Under the pieces are notes generated by a model, which saw nothing but the letters and a program-made list of their open reading frames with translations, did no database searches and was not told the origin of the DNA. A program made the translations under genes and the position numbers. Shown piece by piece: positions 51,351-58,944 of a stretch of DNA of 64,000 nucleotides (its first letter is position 1; each line of letters opens with the position of its first letter). This stretch comes from Bacteroidales bacterium (GTDB taxonomy: Bacteria; Bacteroidota; Bacteroidia; Bacteroidales; Muribaculaceae). The stretch is from assembly GCA_900768685.1 (NCBI GenBank), contig CAAGDX010000025.1:49725-113724 (forward strand), written 5' to 3'.

Positions 51351-52166
51351 ATGTTCGTAAAAATCAGTGAGCAACCGTCGCTCTACAACGACCTTGAGAA
51401 AAAGAGTGTTTCAGAAATACTCCATGACATAAACAATGAGGACAAAAAAGTGGCTCTCGCAGTGGAAAAAGCTATTCCGCAGATAGAGAAACTTGTAACT
51501 CAGATAGTTAGCCGTATGAAACGCGGCGGACGTATTTTCTACATGGGTGCAGGCACTTCCGGACGTCTGGGTGTGCTTGACGCATCAGAAATTCCTCCTA
51601 CATTCGGCATGGATCCGTCTTGGGTAATAGGACTTATCGCCGGTGGTGACACAGCACTCCGTAACCCTGTTGAAAATGCGGAAGACGATACGGAACAAGG
51701 TTGGAAAGACCTCCAAAAGTTCAATATCAATGAAAAAGACACTGTGATTGGTATTGCCGCTTCCGGTACTACACCATACGTTATCGGTGCCATCAAAACT
51801 TGCCGCGAACACGGAATCCTCACCGCTGCAATCACTTCAAACCCGGATGCTCCTATCTCTGAAGCTGCCGACATCGCTATTGAAATGATTGTAGGTCCGG
51901 AATACGTTACGGGTAGTTCTCGTATGAAATCCGGTACAGGTCAAAAAATGATTTGCAACATGATTACCACTTCCGTGATGATTCAAATGGGTCGCGTGAA
52001 AGGTAATAAAATGGTGAATATGCAACTTTCAAATGCGAAACTCGTGGACCGCGGTACTCGTATGCTCGTGGAAGAACTCGGTTTGCCTTACGATGAAGCA
52101 AAACGTCTCCTCCTTTTCCACGGCTCCGTGAAGAAAGCCACAGACGCTTATCGTGCTGAAAACTAA
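51351..52166 (+). CDS. murQ: N-acetylmuramic acid 6-phosphate etherase
   Basis: A 271-residue SIS-domain lyase that splits MurNAc-6-phosphate into GlcNAc-6-phosphate and D-lactate. Family signatures are GRIFYMGAGTSGRLGVLDASEIPPTFG (residues 62-88, with the catalytic Glu in ASEIPPT), VIGIAASGTTPYVIGAI and EYVTGSSRMKSGTGQKM. Length is close to E. coli MurQ (298), though the C-terminal helical part is a little shorter. It is 36 bases after murK and is followed by a terminator, so the core recycling operon probably ends here, with read-through to the SGNH gene possible. Confidence 0.95.
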   Translation: MFVKISEQPSLYNDLEKKSVSEILHDINNEDKKVALAVEKAIPQIEKLVTQIVSRMKRGGRIFYMGAGTSGRLGVLDASEIPPTFGMDPSWVIGLIAGGDTALRNPVENAEDDTEQGWKDLQKFNINEKDTVIGIAASGTTPYVIGAIKTCREHGILTAAITSNPDAPISEAADIAIEMIVGPEYVTGSSRMKSGTGQKMICNMITTSVMIQMGRVKGNKMVNMQLSNAKLVDRGTRMLVEELGLPYDEAKRLLLFHGSVKKATDAYRAEN

Positions 52167-52186
52167 ATCTAAAAAAAACTTTTGAG

Positions 52187-52228
52187 GTGCTCCGGGAAAA
52201 CCCGAGTTTCCCGAGCACTCTTTTTTAT
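52187..52228 (+). terminator. Terminator after murQ
   Basis: Stem GTGCTC-C-GGGAAA / TTTCCCGAGCAC (52187-52199, 52207-52218) with one bulged C, followed by TCTTTTTTAT. Confidence 0.85.
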
Positions 52229-52285
52229 GATAAAAATCCGAGCATTTCGCGTGCTCTGAAATAATATCAACAAAAAAATTCAAAG

Positions 52286-52936
52286 ATGAAAAAGATTATC
52301 ACTCTCCTCCTTCTCGCCACAGCACTGATTGCCGGTGCACAGAAAAAATACACGGAACTCTACTATCAGAGAGCGTCACTCTTTGAACTCCTGCCTGTTG
52401 ATTCCACAGACATCGTTTTCCTGGGTAACTCGCTCACTCAGGGCTGTGAATGGCATGAACTTTTCGGTATGCCTATCAAGAACAGAGGTATCAACGGCGA
52501 CGTGGTGCAAGGTATTTTCGAACGCATAGAACCGGTGGTGAAAGGTCACCCAAAGAAAATTTTCCTCCTCACAGGAGTTAATGACGTGTCACATGACCTT
52601 ACAGCAGATTCTATCGCAACAGCACTTGGCAACTTGATAGACTATATCCGCACGGCAACACCGGAAACTCACCTTTATGTGCAGTCACTTCTGCCTATCA
52701 ACAACTCTTTCGGTCGCTACAAAGCAATTTTCGGCAAAGAACAGGTAGTTCGTGACATCAATGTGAAAATTGCGGCAATGGCAGAGGAAAAAGGCTTCAC
52801 TTGGATAAATTCTTATCCAATTTTTGCAGATGAAAACGGAAACCTTGACGTCCGCTACACAAACGACGGTCTGCATCTGCTTGGTGCCGGGTATATCCAC
52901 TGGAAAAATTTCCTCCTCCCATACGTACTTGAATAA
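52286..52936 (+). CDS. Exported SGNH/GDSL hydrolase
   Basis: A 216-residue esterase with a signal peptide (MKKIITLLLLATALIAGA, residues 1-18). Block I is IVFLGNSLTQGCEW (around residue 48; Ser in GNSLT replaces GDSL), block II RGINGD, block III LLTGVNDVSHD with Asn, and block V TNDGLHLLGAGY with the Asp and His of the triad. Such enzymes remove O- or N-acyl groups from sugars; some act on peptidoglycan. Position after murQ makes deacetylation of wall glycan a reasonable guess. It lies beyond a terminator but on the same strand. Confidence 0.88.
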   Translation: MKKIITLLLLATALIAGAQKKYTELYYQRASLFELLPVDSTDIVFLGNSLTQGCEWHELFGMPIKNRGINGDVVQGIFERIEPVVKGHPKKIFLLTGVNDVSHDLTADSIATALGNLIDYIRTATPETHLYVQSLLPINNSFGRYKAIFGKEQVVRDINVKIAAMAEEKGFTWINSYPIFADENGNLDVRYTNDGLHLLGAGYIHWKNFLLPYVLE

Positions 52937-52954
52937 AGAACAAAATTGAATATT

Positions 52955-54184
52955 ATGCCGGACAATTCAGAACTGATACTTATAAATATCTCCGGTCAGG
53001 ACCATCCCGGAGTGACAGCTTCACTTACGGAAGTGCTTGCCAAATATGATGCCGGAATCCTTGATATCGGTCAGGCGGACATACATCATTCACTTTCGCT
53101 GGGTATTCTTTTCAAGACTACTCCGGACGTTTCAGGTGACATTATGAAGGACTTGCTCTTCAAGTCATACGAACTGAATGTTAAAATCCGCTTTACTCCT
53201 ATCTCCAAGGAAGATTATGAAAACTGGGTGAGCCGTCAAGGTAAAAATCGCTGGATTATCACTATCCTCGGTCGCCGCCTCACAGCTCGCCATATAGCAC
53301 TCGTGACGGAAGAAATAGCACGTCAGGAACTTAATATTGATGGTATTCAGCGACTTACGGGTCGTCCGCCACTGATGGAAAAAGAAGAACCATACGCAAA
53401 ATCCTGCGTGGAATTTTCTGTCCGCGGTATGCCTAAGGATTTGCGTCAGATGCAGAGCCGCTTTATGCAAATATCTCAGACAGAAGAATTTGATATCTCA
53501 CTCCAAGAAGATACGATTTACCGTCGCTGCCGCCGTCTGATATGCTTTGATATGGACTCCACTCTCATTGAAACGGAGGTGATAGACGAACTCGCTATGC
53601 GTGCCGGAGTGGGCGACAAGGTGAAGGCTATCACGGAGCGTGCTATGCGTGGTGAAATAGACTTCAAGGAGTCTTTCACGGAGCGTGTGGCTCTCCTCAA
53701 AGGTCTTGACGAAAGCGTGATGAAAGAAATTGCGGAAAATCTGCCGTTTACGGAGGGAGTAGGGCGAATGATGAGCGTGCTTAAGCGCGCAGGCTTCAAG
53801 ATTGCCATTCTTTCCGGTGGATTTACGTATTTCGGCAACTATATCAAGCAGAAATTTGGCATAGACTATGTTTATGCAAACGAACTGGAGATTGTAGATG
53901 GCAAACTGACGGGCAACTATGTGGGAGAAATTGTGGATGGTCGCCGCAAGGCGGAACTGTTGAAACTCATAGCACAGGTGGAAAATGTGAATATCGCACA
54001 AACTATCGCTGTGGGTGACGGTGCAAACGACCTCCCTATGCTTGCCACTGCCGGACTTGGCATTGCTTTCCATGCAAAACCGAAAGTTAAGCAAACAGCA
54101 GAGCAATCCATCTCCACAATCGGTCTTGACGGTGTGCTGTATTTTATAGGTTTCAAAGATTCAAATATCGAAATCAGAAAATAA
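52955..54184 (+). CDS. serB: Phosphoserine phosphatase with N-terminal ACT domains
   Basis: A 409-residue HAD-family enzyme for the last step of serine synthesis. Residues 5-75 and 95-170 are two ACT-like domains (LILINISGQDHPGVTASLTEVL, WIITILGRRLTARHIALVTEEI) that probably sense serine. The HAD core has motif I LICFDMDSTLIETEVIDELA, motif II AILSGGFTYFG and motif IV VGDGANDLPMLATAG. The true start is the ATG at 52955; the codon 9 bases upstream is TTG. It follows the SGNH gene by 18 bases. Nothing ties it to wall recycling. Confidence 0.94.
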   Translation: MPDNSELILINISGQDHPGVTASLTEVLAKYDAGILDIGQADIHHSLSLGILFKTTPDVSGDIMKDLLFKSYELNVKIRFTPISKEDYENWVSRQGKNRWIITILGRRLTARHIALVTEEIARQELNIDGIQRLTGRPPLMEKEEPYAKSCVEFSVRGMPKDLRQMQSRFMQISQTEEFDISLQEDTIYRRCRRLICFDMDSTLIETEVIDELAMRAGVGDKVKAITERAMRGEIDFKESFTERVALLKGLDESVMKEIAENLPFTEGVGRMMSVLKRAGFKIAILSGGFTYFGNYIKQKFGIDYVYANELEIVDGKLTGNYVGEIVDGRRKAELLKLIAQVENVNIAQTIAVGDGANDLPMLATAGLGIAFHAKPKVKQTAEQSISTIGLDGVLYFIGFKDSNIEIRK

Positions 54185-54192
54185 TATTTGGC

Positions 54193-54747
54193 ATGGATAA
54201 TTCCTCATTCTTGCCTCATAAAGGCTATTATAGAAAATTAAAATCATTTCAAATAGCCACATGTATCTATGATATTACAGTTTATTTCGCAAATAAATAT
54301 TTGGAAAAAAGCAGTAGAACCATAGACCAAATGATTCAAGCCGCAAGAAGTGGAAGACAAAATATTGCAGAAGGTAGTGCTGCGAGTGAAACATCTAAAG
54401 AGACAGAGTTAAAACTTACAAATGTAGCACGTGCCAGTCTTCAAGAATTATTACTGGATTATGAAGACTATTTAAGACAAAATTCACTTGAATTATGGGC
54501 AGAACATGACTATAGAACCATACAAACGAGGACTGTTTGCAAAACGCATAATGATAGTGAATTTTATCTAAAGGCAATTGCCGTTAGAAGTCCGGAAACC
54601 ATTGCAAATATTGCTATTGTACTTATTCATCAAGCAGATTTTATGCTTTGCCGATTGATAGAGCGGCAAAAGCAAGATTTTTTGGAAAAAGGAGGCATTA
54701 GAGAGCAAATGGCTACAGCCAGGACTCAATATAGAAAGGGGAAGTGA
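54193..54747 (+). CDS. Four-helix-bundle protein (23S rRNA-IVP/S23 type)
   Basis: A 184-residue helical protein of the S23 family. The signature is YFANKYLEKSSRTIDQMIQAARSGRQNIAEGSAASETSKETELKLTNVARAS when read in parts: RTIDQMIQAARSGRQNIAEG and KLTNVARASLQELLLDYEDYL. Members were first found inside intervening sequences of 23S rRNA genes but also occur freely and probably form pentamers. Here no rRNA is nearby. It starts 8 bases after serB and is more AT-rich than it. A repeat cluster follows the stop codon. Function unknown. Confidence 0.87.
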   Translation: MDNSSFLPHKGYYRKLKSFQIATCIYDITVYFANKYLEKSSRTIDQMIQAARSGRQNIAEGSAASETSKETELKLTNVARASLQELLLDYEDYLRQNSLELWAEHDYRTIQTRTVCKTHNDSEFYLKAIAVRSPETIANIAIVLIHQADFMLCRLIERQKQDFLEKGGIREQMATARTQYRKGK

Positions 54748-54749
54748 AT

Positions 54750-54890
54750 CTCTCGGAGCTCTCAGAGCACTCGGAGTACTCGGAAAAGGCTTTTATGGAT
54801 TCGGAGCTCTCAGAGTTCTCAGAGTGCTCGGAAAAGGCTTTTATGGATTCGGAGTGCTCTGAGTTCTCCGAGTGCTCCGATATAGTTCAT
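54750..54890. repeat. 9-bp word array nested in a 48-bp tandem repeat
   Basis: Words of the form YTCTCRGAG follow one another. A unit of about 48 bp containing GGAAAAGGCTTTTATGGATT repeats with starts at 54781 and 54829. The words are partly self-complementary (CTCGGAG/CTCCGAG), so the whole can fold. Non-coding spacer between the four-helix gene and ruvX. Confidence 0.8.
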
Positions 54891-54908
54891 TAAATTTGTC
54901 ATTATCAC

Positions 54909-54939
54909 TTGGCAATAGCAAAGAAAATTGCTAACTTTG
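54909..54939 (+). promoter_or_regulatory. Promoter of ruvX-def-ettA
   Basis: TTG (54909-54911), 20 bases, TAACTTTG (54932-54939), 13 bases before the ATG at 54953, so the leader is only about 6-8 nt. Confidence 0.8.
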
Positions 54940-54952
54940 CAAGTGAAATCTT

Positions 54953-55375
54953 ATGGGGCGACTCCTGGCAATAGATTATGGACGTAAACGCTGCGGAATA
55001 GCCGTGACAGACGTCTTGAAAATCGTGGCTACAGGTCTTACGACAGTGGCTACGCATCAACTTGTGCAGTTTCTTAAAGACTACACGTCAAAAGAACCTG
55101 TGGATAAAATAGTGGTGGGACTGCCTAAAACCGTTCGCGGCGAGGCTTCCGAATCCATGAACTATATCACACCCGGCGTGAACAAAATTAAGAAAGAACT
55201 GCCCGGAATGGAAATAGTATTTTTTGATGAGCGTTTCACTTCCGTCCTCGCACATAAATCCATGCTGGAATCCGGAATGAAGAAAAGCGACCGACAAAAC
55301 AAGGCTGTTGTTGATGAAATTTCCGCCACCATAATTCTGAACGATTATTTACAAAGCAAACTATATAACCAATAA
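54953..55375 (+). CDS. ruvX: Putative pre-16S rRNA nuclease / Holliday junction resolvase YqgF
   Basis: A 140-residue RNase H-fold nuclease. The N-terminal catalytic strand is LLAIDYGRKRCGIAVTD (Asp7 and the G-x-K-R-x-G-I-A signature). IVVGLPKTVRGEASES and FFDERFTSVLAHKSML follow, with the Glu and a C-terminal DEISATIILNDYL giving the remaining acidic residues. In E. coli YqgF processes the 5' end of 16S rRNA. It is 10 bases upstream of def. Confidence 0.93.
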   Translation: MGRLLAIDYGRKRCGIAVTDVLKIVATGLTTVATHQLVQFLKDYTSKEPVDKIVVGLPKTVRGEASESMNYITPGVNKIKKELPGMEIVFFDERFTSVLAHKSMLESGMKKSDRQNKAVVDEISATIILNDYLQSKLYNQ

Positions 55376-55385
55376 CCAATAACTA

Positions 55386-55952
55386 ATGAAATTACCGGTA
55401 TATCTATACGGACACCCTGTTTTGAGAAACATTTCACAGCCTGTGAAAGAAGACTATCCGGAACTCAAAACTCTGGTTGCCAATATGTTTGAAACAATGT
55501 ATGCCTCTGAAGGCGTGGGACTTGCAGCTCCGCAGATTGGTCGAAACGACCGTATTGTGGTGATTGATGCAGACCCTTTGAGCGAAAATTTCCCCGAGTG
55601 TGCAGGACGCAAATTCACTCTCATAAATCCTGAAATTGAAATTCTTGACGGCGATTCCTGCAGCCGTGCGGAAGGTTGCCTCAGCCTCCCGGGACTCTCG
55701 GAAAACGTGAGCCGTGTGGAGCATATTCGCCTTAAATGGGTTGATGAAAACTTTCAACCGCACGAAGAGGAAATCTCCGGCTTCCTTGCACGAATAGTTC
55801 AGCACGAGTGCGACCACCTGGATGGCAAACTGTACATAGACCATATTTCGCTCATTCGCAAGCAACTTATCCGCGGCAAACTCCACAATATCATGGAAGG
55901 GAAAATCCGCTGCGAATATCCTGTGAAATTTGCTCCAAAAAAGCGTAAATAA
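55386..55952 (+). CDS. def: Peptide deformylase
   Basis: A 188-residue metallo-enzyme that removes the formyl group from new proteins. Three family motifs are intact: [10 protein letters not shown] (residues 40-49), EGCLSLPG with the metal-binding Cys, and QHECDHLDG with the HExxH-type metal ligands and catalytic Glu. Length and spacing are typical of type I enzymes. It lies between ruvX and ettA in a translation-related operon. Confidence 0.96.
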   Translation: MKLPVYLYGHPVLRNISQPVKEDYPELKTLVANMFETMYASEGVGLAAPQIGRNDRIVVIDADPLSENFPECAGRKFTLINPEIEILDGDSCSRAEGCLSLPGLSENVSRVEHIRLKWVDENFQPHEEEISGFLARIVQHECDHLDGKLYIDHISLIRKQLIRGKLHNIMEGKIRCEYPVKFAPKKRK

Positions 55953-56007
55953 TTGCACTTCAGGCGAATAAATAAGACTTTTTGAATATAAATTATATAA
56001 AAATATT

Positions 56008-57693
56008 ATGGCAGACGATAAAAAAGTAATTTTTTCGATGGTGGGAGTTTCCAAAACTTACCCTCCACAAAAACAAGTACTCAAAAACATCTACCTCTCT
56101 TTTTTCTACGGAGCAAAAATAGGCATTATCGGTCTTAACGGCTCCGGTAAATCTTCGCTCCTCAAGATTATTGCCGGTATTGACAAGAGTTTCCAGGGCG
56201 AAGTGGTGTTCTCACCAGGCTATTCCGTTGGCTACCTTGAACAAGACCCGCAACTTGACCCGGAAAAAACCGTAATTGACGTTGTACGCGAAGGCGTTCA
56301 GCCTATTATGGACCTCCTTGCAGAGTTTGACAAGGTGAATGAAAGTTTTGCGGACCCGGAAGTGCTGGAAGACCCGGACAAAATGGATGCTCTCATCGCT
56401 CGCCAGGCAGAACTGCAAGACAAACTCGATGCCGCTGACGCGTGGAATATAGATAACAAACTTGAAAGGGCTATGGATGCTCTTCAGTGTCCGCCGGACG
56501 ACCAAGTTATCAAAACACTCTCCGGTGGTGAACGTCGCCGTGTGGCTCTCTGCCGCTTGCTCCTTCAGCAACCGGATGTCCTCCTCCTTGACGAGCCTAC
56601 AAACCACCTTGACGCAGAGTCTATCGACTGGCTTGAACAGCACCTACAGCAGTACCAGGGAACGGTTATCGCAATCACTCACGACCGCTACTTCCTGGAC
56701 CATGTGGCAGGTTGGATTCTCGAGTTGGACCGCGGTGAAGGTATTCCATGGGAAGGAAACTATTCTTCCTGGCTGGACCAGAAAACACGCCGTATGGCAC
56801 TGGAAGAAAAGCAGGCAAGCAAACGCCGCAAAACGCTTGAACGAGAACTTGAATGGGTTCGCATGGCACCTAAAGCACGTCAGGCTAAAGGTAAAGCACG
56901 TCTTTCTTCTTACGACAGACTTCTCAACGAAGACCAAAAACAAAAAGAAGAACGTCTGGAAATATTTATCCCTAACGGACCTCGCCTGGGAAACAAGGTT
57001 ATCGAGGCTACGGGACTTGCAAAAGCCTTTGGACACAAGCAACTTTTCAAAGACCTCAGTTTCTCACTTCCGCCAAACGGTATTGTGGGCGTGATTGGTC
57101 CTAACGGTGCAGGTAAAACCACTCTTTTCCGCCTTATTATGGGACAGGAAAAACCGGATGCAGGCAGCTTTGAAGTGGGAGAAACTGTGAAAATAGCATA
57201 CGTGGACCAGACTCACCACGACCTTCTCCCGGAAAGCAGCGTATATGACGTTATTTCACAGGGCACGGAGACATTCCGTATGGGAGGACGTGACGTAAAT
57301 GCACGTGCTTACCTCTCTAAATTCAACTTCACGGGAGCAGACCAGGAAAAGAAAATTGCAGTGCTTTCCGGTGGTGAGCGAAACCGTCTCCACCTTGCCA
57401 TGGCACTCAAAGAGGAAGGAAATGTCCTTCTCCTTGACGAACCTACGAATGATATTGACGTAAATACACTCCGTGCACTTGAGGAAGGTCTTGACGACTT
57501 TGCCGGATGTGCCGTTGTTGTGAGTCACGACCGTTGGTTCCTGGATCGCATTTGCACGCATATCCTCTCATTTGAAGGAGACGGCAAAGTGGTGTTCTAT
57601 CAGGGTTCATACTCAGACTATGAGGACTACAAGAAAATGATGAACGACGGAAAAGAGCCTCCACGTCGCCGCTACCGCAAACTTATGGAATAA
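56008..57693 (+). CDS. ettA: Energy-dependent translational throttle protein EttA (ABC-F)
   Basis: A 561-residue cytosolic ABC-F protein that binds the ribosomal E site and gates elongation by energy state. Two ATPase halves are joined by a linker. First: GLNGSGKSSLLKIIAG, LSGGERRRVALCRLLL and VLLLDEPTNHLDAESIDWLE. Linker: an Arg/Lys-rich P-site interaction region around residues 240-310 with WVRMAPKARQAKGKARLSSY, characteristic of EttA. Second: GPNGAGKTTLFRLIMG, LSGGERNRLHLAMAL and LLLDEPTNDIDVNTLRALE. Size and motifs fit EttA rather than the antibiotic-resistance subfamilies. Confidence 0.95.
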   Translation: MADDKKVIFSMVGVSKTYPPQKQVLKNIYLSFFYGAKIGIIGLNGSGKSSLLKIIAGIDKSFQGEVVFSPGYSVGYLEQDPQLDPEKTVIDVVREGVQPIMDLLAEFDKVNESFADPEVLEDPDKMDALIARQAELQDKLDAADAWNIDNKLERAMDALQCPPDDQVIKTLSGGERRRVALCRLLLQQPDVLLLDEPTNHLDAESIDWLEQHLQQYQGTVIAITHDRYFLDHVAGWILELDRGEGIPWEGNYSSWLDQKTRRMALEEKQASKRRKTLERELEWVRMAPKARQAKGKARLSSYDRLLNEDQKQKEERLEIFIPNGPRLGNKVIEATGLAKAFGHKQLFKDLSFSLPPNGIVGVIGPNGAGKTTLFRLIMGQEKPDAGSFEVGETVKIAYVDQTHHDLLPESSVYDVISQGTETFRMGGRDVNARAYLSKFNFTGADQEKKIAVLSGGERNRLHLAMALKEEGNVLLLDEPTNDIDVNTLRALEEGLDDFAGCAVVVSHDRWFLDRICTHILSFEGDGKVVFYQGSYSDYEDYKKMMNDGKEPPRRRYRKLME

Positions 57694-57719
57694 AAAGAGA
57701 ATTTTTCCACAAAAAGAAC

Positions 57720-57761
57720 GCTTTTCAGCCTCACCAACATCAAATGTGAGGCGTGAAAAGC
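57720..57761 (+). terminator. Hairpin after ettA
   Basis: Stem GCTTTTCA-GCCTCAC / GTGAGGC-G-TGAAAAGC (57720-57734, 57746-57761) with one bulged base. There is no clear T-run after it, so it may be an mRNA-end stabiliser or a weak terminator. The rest of the 230-bp spacer holds the frd promoter. Confidence 0.6.
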
Positions 57762-57822
57762 AGAGATAAAGCAAAAAACGAGAAAAAACGCCGGTAAAAA
57801 TAAAGAAAAATTTCACTAATCT

Positions 57823-57852
57823 TTGCGAACTCATTTTTTTATCATAAATTTG
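57823..57852 (+). promoter_or_regulatory. Promoter of frdCAB
   Basis: TTG (57823-57825), 19 bases, TAAATTTG (57845-57852). It leaves a leader of about 65 nt before the ATG at 57926. Confidence 0.78.
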
Positions 57853-57925
57853 TGGAATAAATTAGGCCATAAAAACGAAATAATCAACTAAACAAATTTA
57901 TAAACTTAACATCAACAATCAATTT

Positions 57926-58930
57926 ATGTGGTTAACTAACTCATCAATAGGCAGAAAGCTCGTTATGTCCCTGACTGGAGCATTTCTTGTCTTATTTGTC
58001 ACGTTTCACGTTTTGATGAACGCTGTGGCTATTTTCTGGCCGGCTGCTTACAATGTTATTTGTGAGTTTCTTGGTGCAAACTGGTACGCACTCATTGGTA
58101 GTGCAATCCTCGCAGCAGGTTTCCTCCTCCACATTGTTTACGCAATCTGGCTTACAATCCAAAACCGCAACGCACGTGGTAACGACCGCTATGCAGTGAC
58201 TTCAAAGCCTGCACAGGTTGAATGGTCTTCACAGAACATGCTCGTGCTCGGTTTCGTAGTTATTGCGTTCCTCGCAATTCACCTTATCCAGTTTTGGTCC
58301 AAGATGCAGCTTGCAGAACTTCTCCCATGCTGTGGAGCAGTAATGCAGACACCTTGCGGTCATGAAATCCCTGTTCCACCGGCAGCAGGTACACTCTTCC
58401 TCCAGATGGCATTCAGCCAGTGGTGGACACTTCCTGTTTACGTCCTCGGTCTTGTAGCACTCTGGTTCCACATGACTCACGGATTCTGGTCTATGTTCCA
58501 GTCTTGCGGTTGGAACGGTCAGATTTGGATTGACCGCCTTAAAACAATCGCTAACTGGTGGACAACAATCGTTGTAGGTCTTTTCATTATTCAGGCTGTT
58601 TGGTTCACAATCCAGGCAAACGATGAAGTTTATGTAAAATGTCCTAAACTCCAAGGTCAGTACATGGAAATGCTTCAAGCACACCGTCAGCAAGAACTTG
58701 CTCCGGACTGCTGTCAGGCACAATGCCCGGAACAGCAAGGCGAATGTTGCGGTAAGCACGAAGGCTGTGGCAAACACGAAGGCTGCTGCGGCAAATGCCA
58801 AGAAGGTCAGTGCCAAGAAGGTCAGTGCCAAGGCGAATGTGGACAAGGCGACTGTGCACAATGCCCTAAAGCAGGCACGGAAGAATGTTGCCAAGCACAA
58901 CAAGAAGTAACTAATCCTGAAAACAATTAA
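57926..58930 (+). CDS. frdC: Fumarate reductase/succinate dehydrogenase cytochrome b subunit with Cys-rich tail
   Basis: A 334-residue membrane anchor of the quinol:fumarate reductase. Five helices are visible (about residues 10-38, 48-75, 95-120, 165-190 and 208-232). Each of the first four contains a His suited to the two b haems ([34 protein letters not shown]). The usual family length is near 230. Here a C-terminal extension from about residue 235 ends in roughly 73 residues (58709-58927) with 16 Cys and repeated GKHEGC and QEGQC units. By the Wolinella FrdC topology that tail would be periplasmic. The loop between helices 3 and 4 also has [17 protein letters not shown]. Role of these parts unknown. 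Confidence 0.93.
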   Translation: MWLTNSSIGRKLVMSLTGAFLVLFVTFHVLMNAVAIFWPAAYNVICEFLGANWYALIGSAILAAGFLLHIVYAIWLTIQNRNARGNDRYAVTSKPAQVEWSSQNMLVLGFVVIAFLAIHLIQFWSKMQLAELLPCCGAVMQTPCGHEIPVPPAAGTLFLQMAFSQWWTLPVYVLGLVALWFHMTHGFWSMFQSCGWNGQIWIDRLKTIANWWTTIVVGLFIIQAVWFTIQANDEVYVKCPKLQGQYMEMLQAHRQQELAPDCCQAQCPEQQGECCGKHEGCGKHEGCCGKCQEGQCQEGQCQGECGQGDCAQCPKAGTEECCQAQQEVTNPENN

Positions 58931-58944
58931 AATTCTTATCAGAT

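Noticed and set aside
54193..54747. Intervening sequence of a 23S rRNA gene
   Set aside because: The S23-type protein is present, but no 23S rRNA sequence flanks it; it follows serB by 8 bases.
58698..58910. A 70-residue Ala/Lys-rich frame ([13 protein letters not shown]) resembling a histone H1-like protein
   Set aside because: It is another reading frame of the repeated frdC tail. FrdC is supported by its haem-binding helices and uninterrupted frame, and this frame has no start signal of its own.
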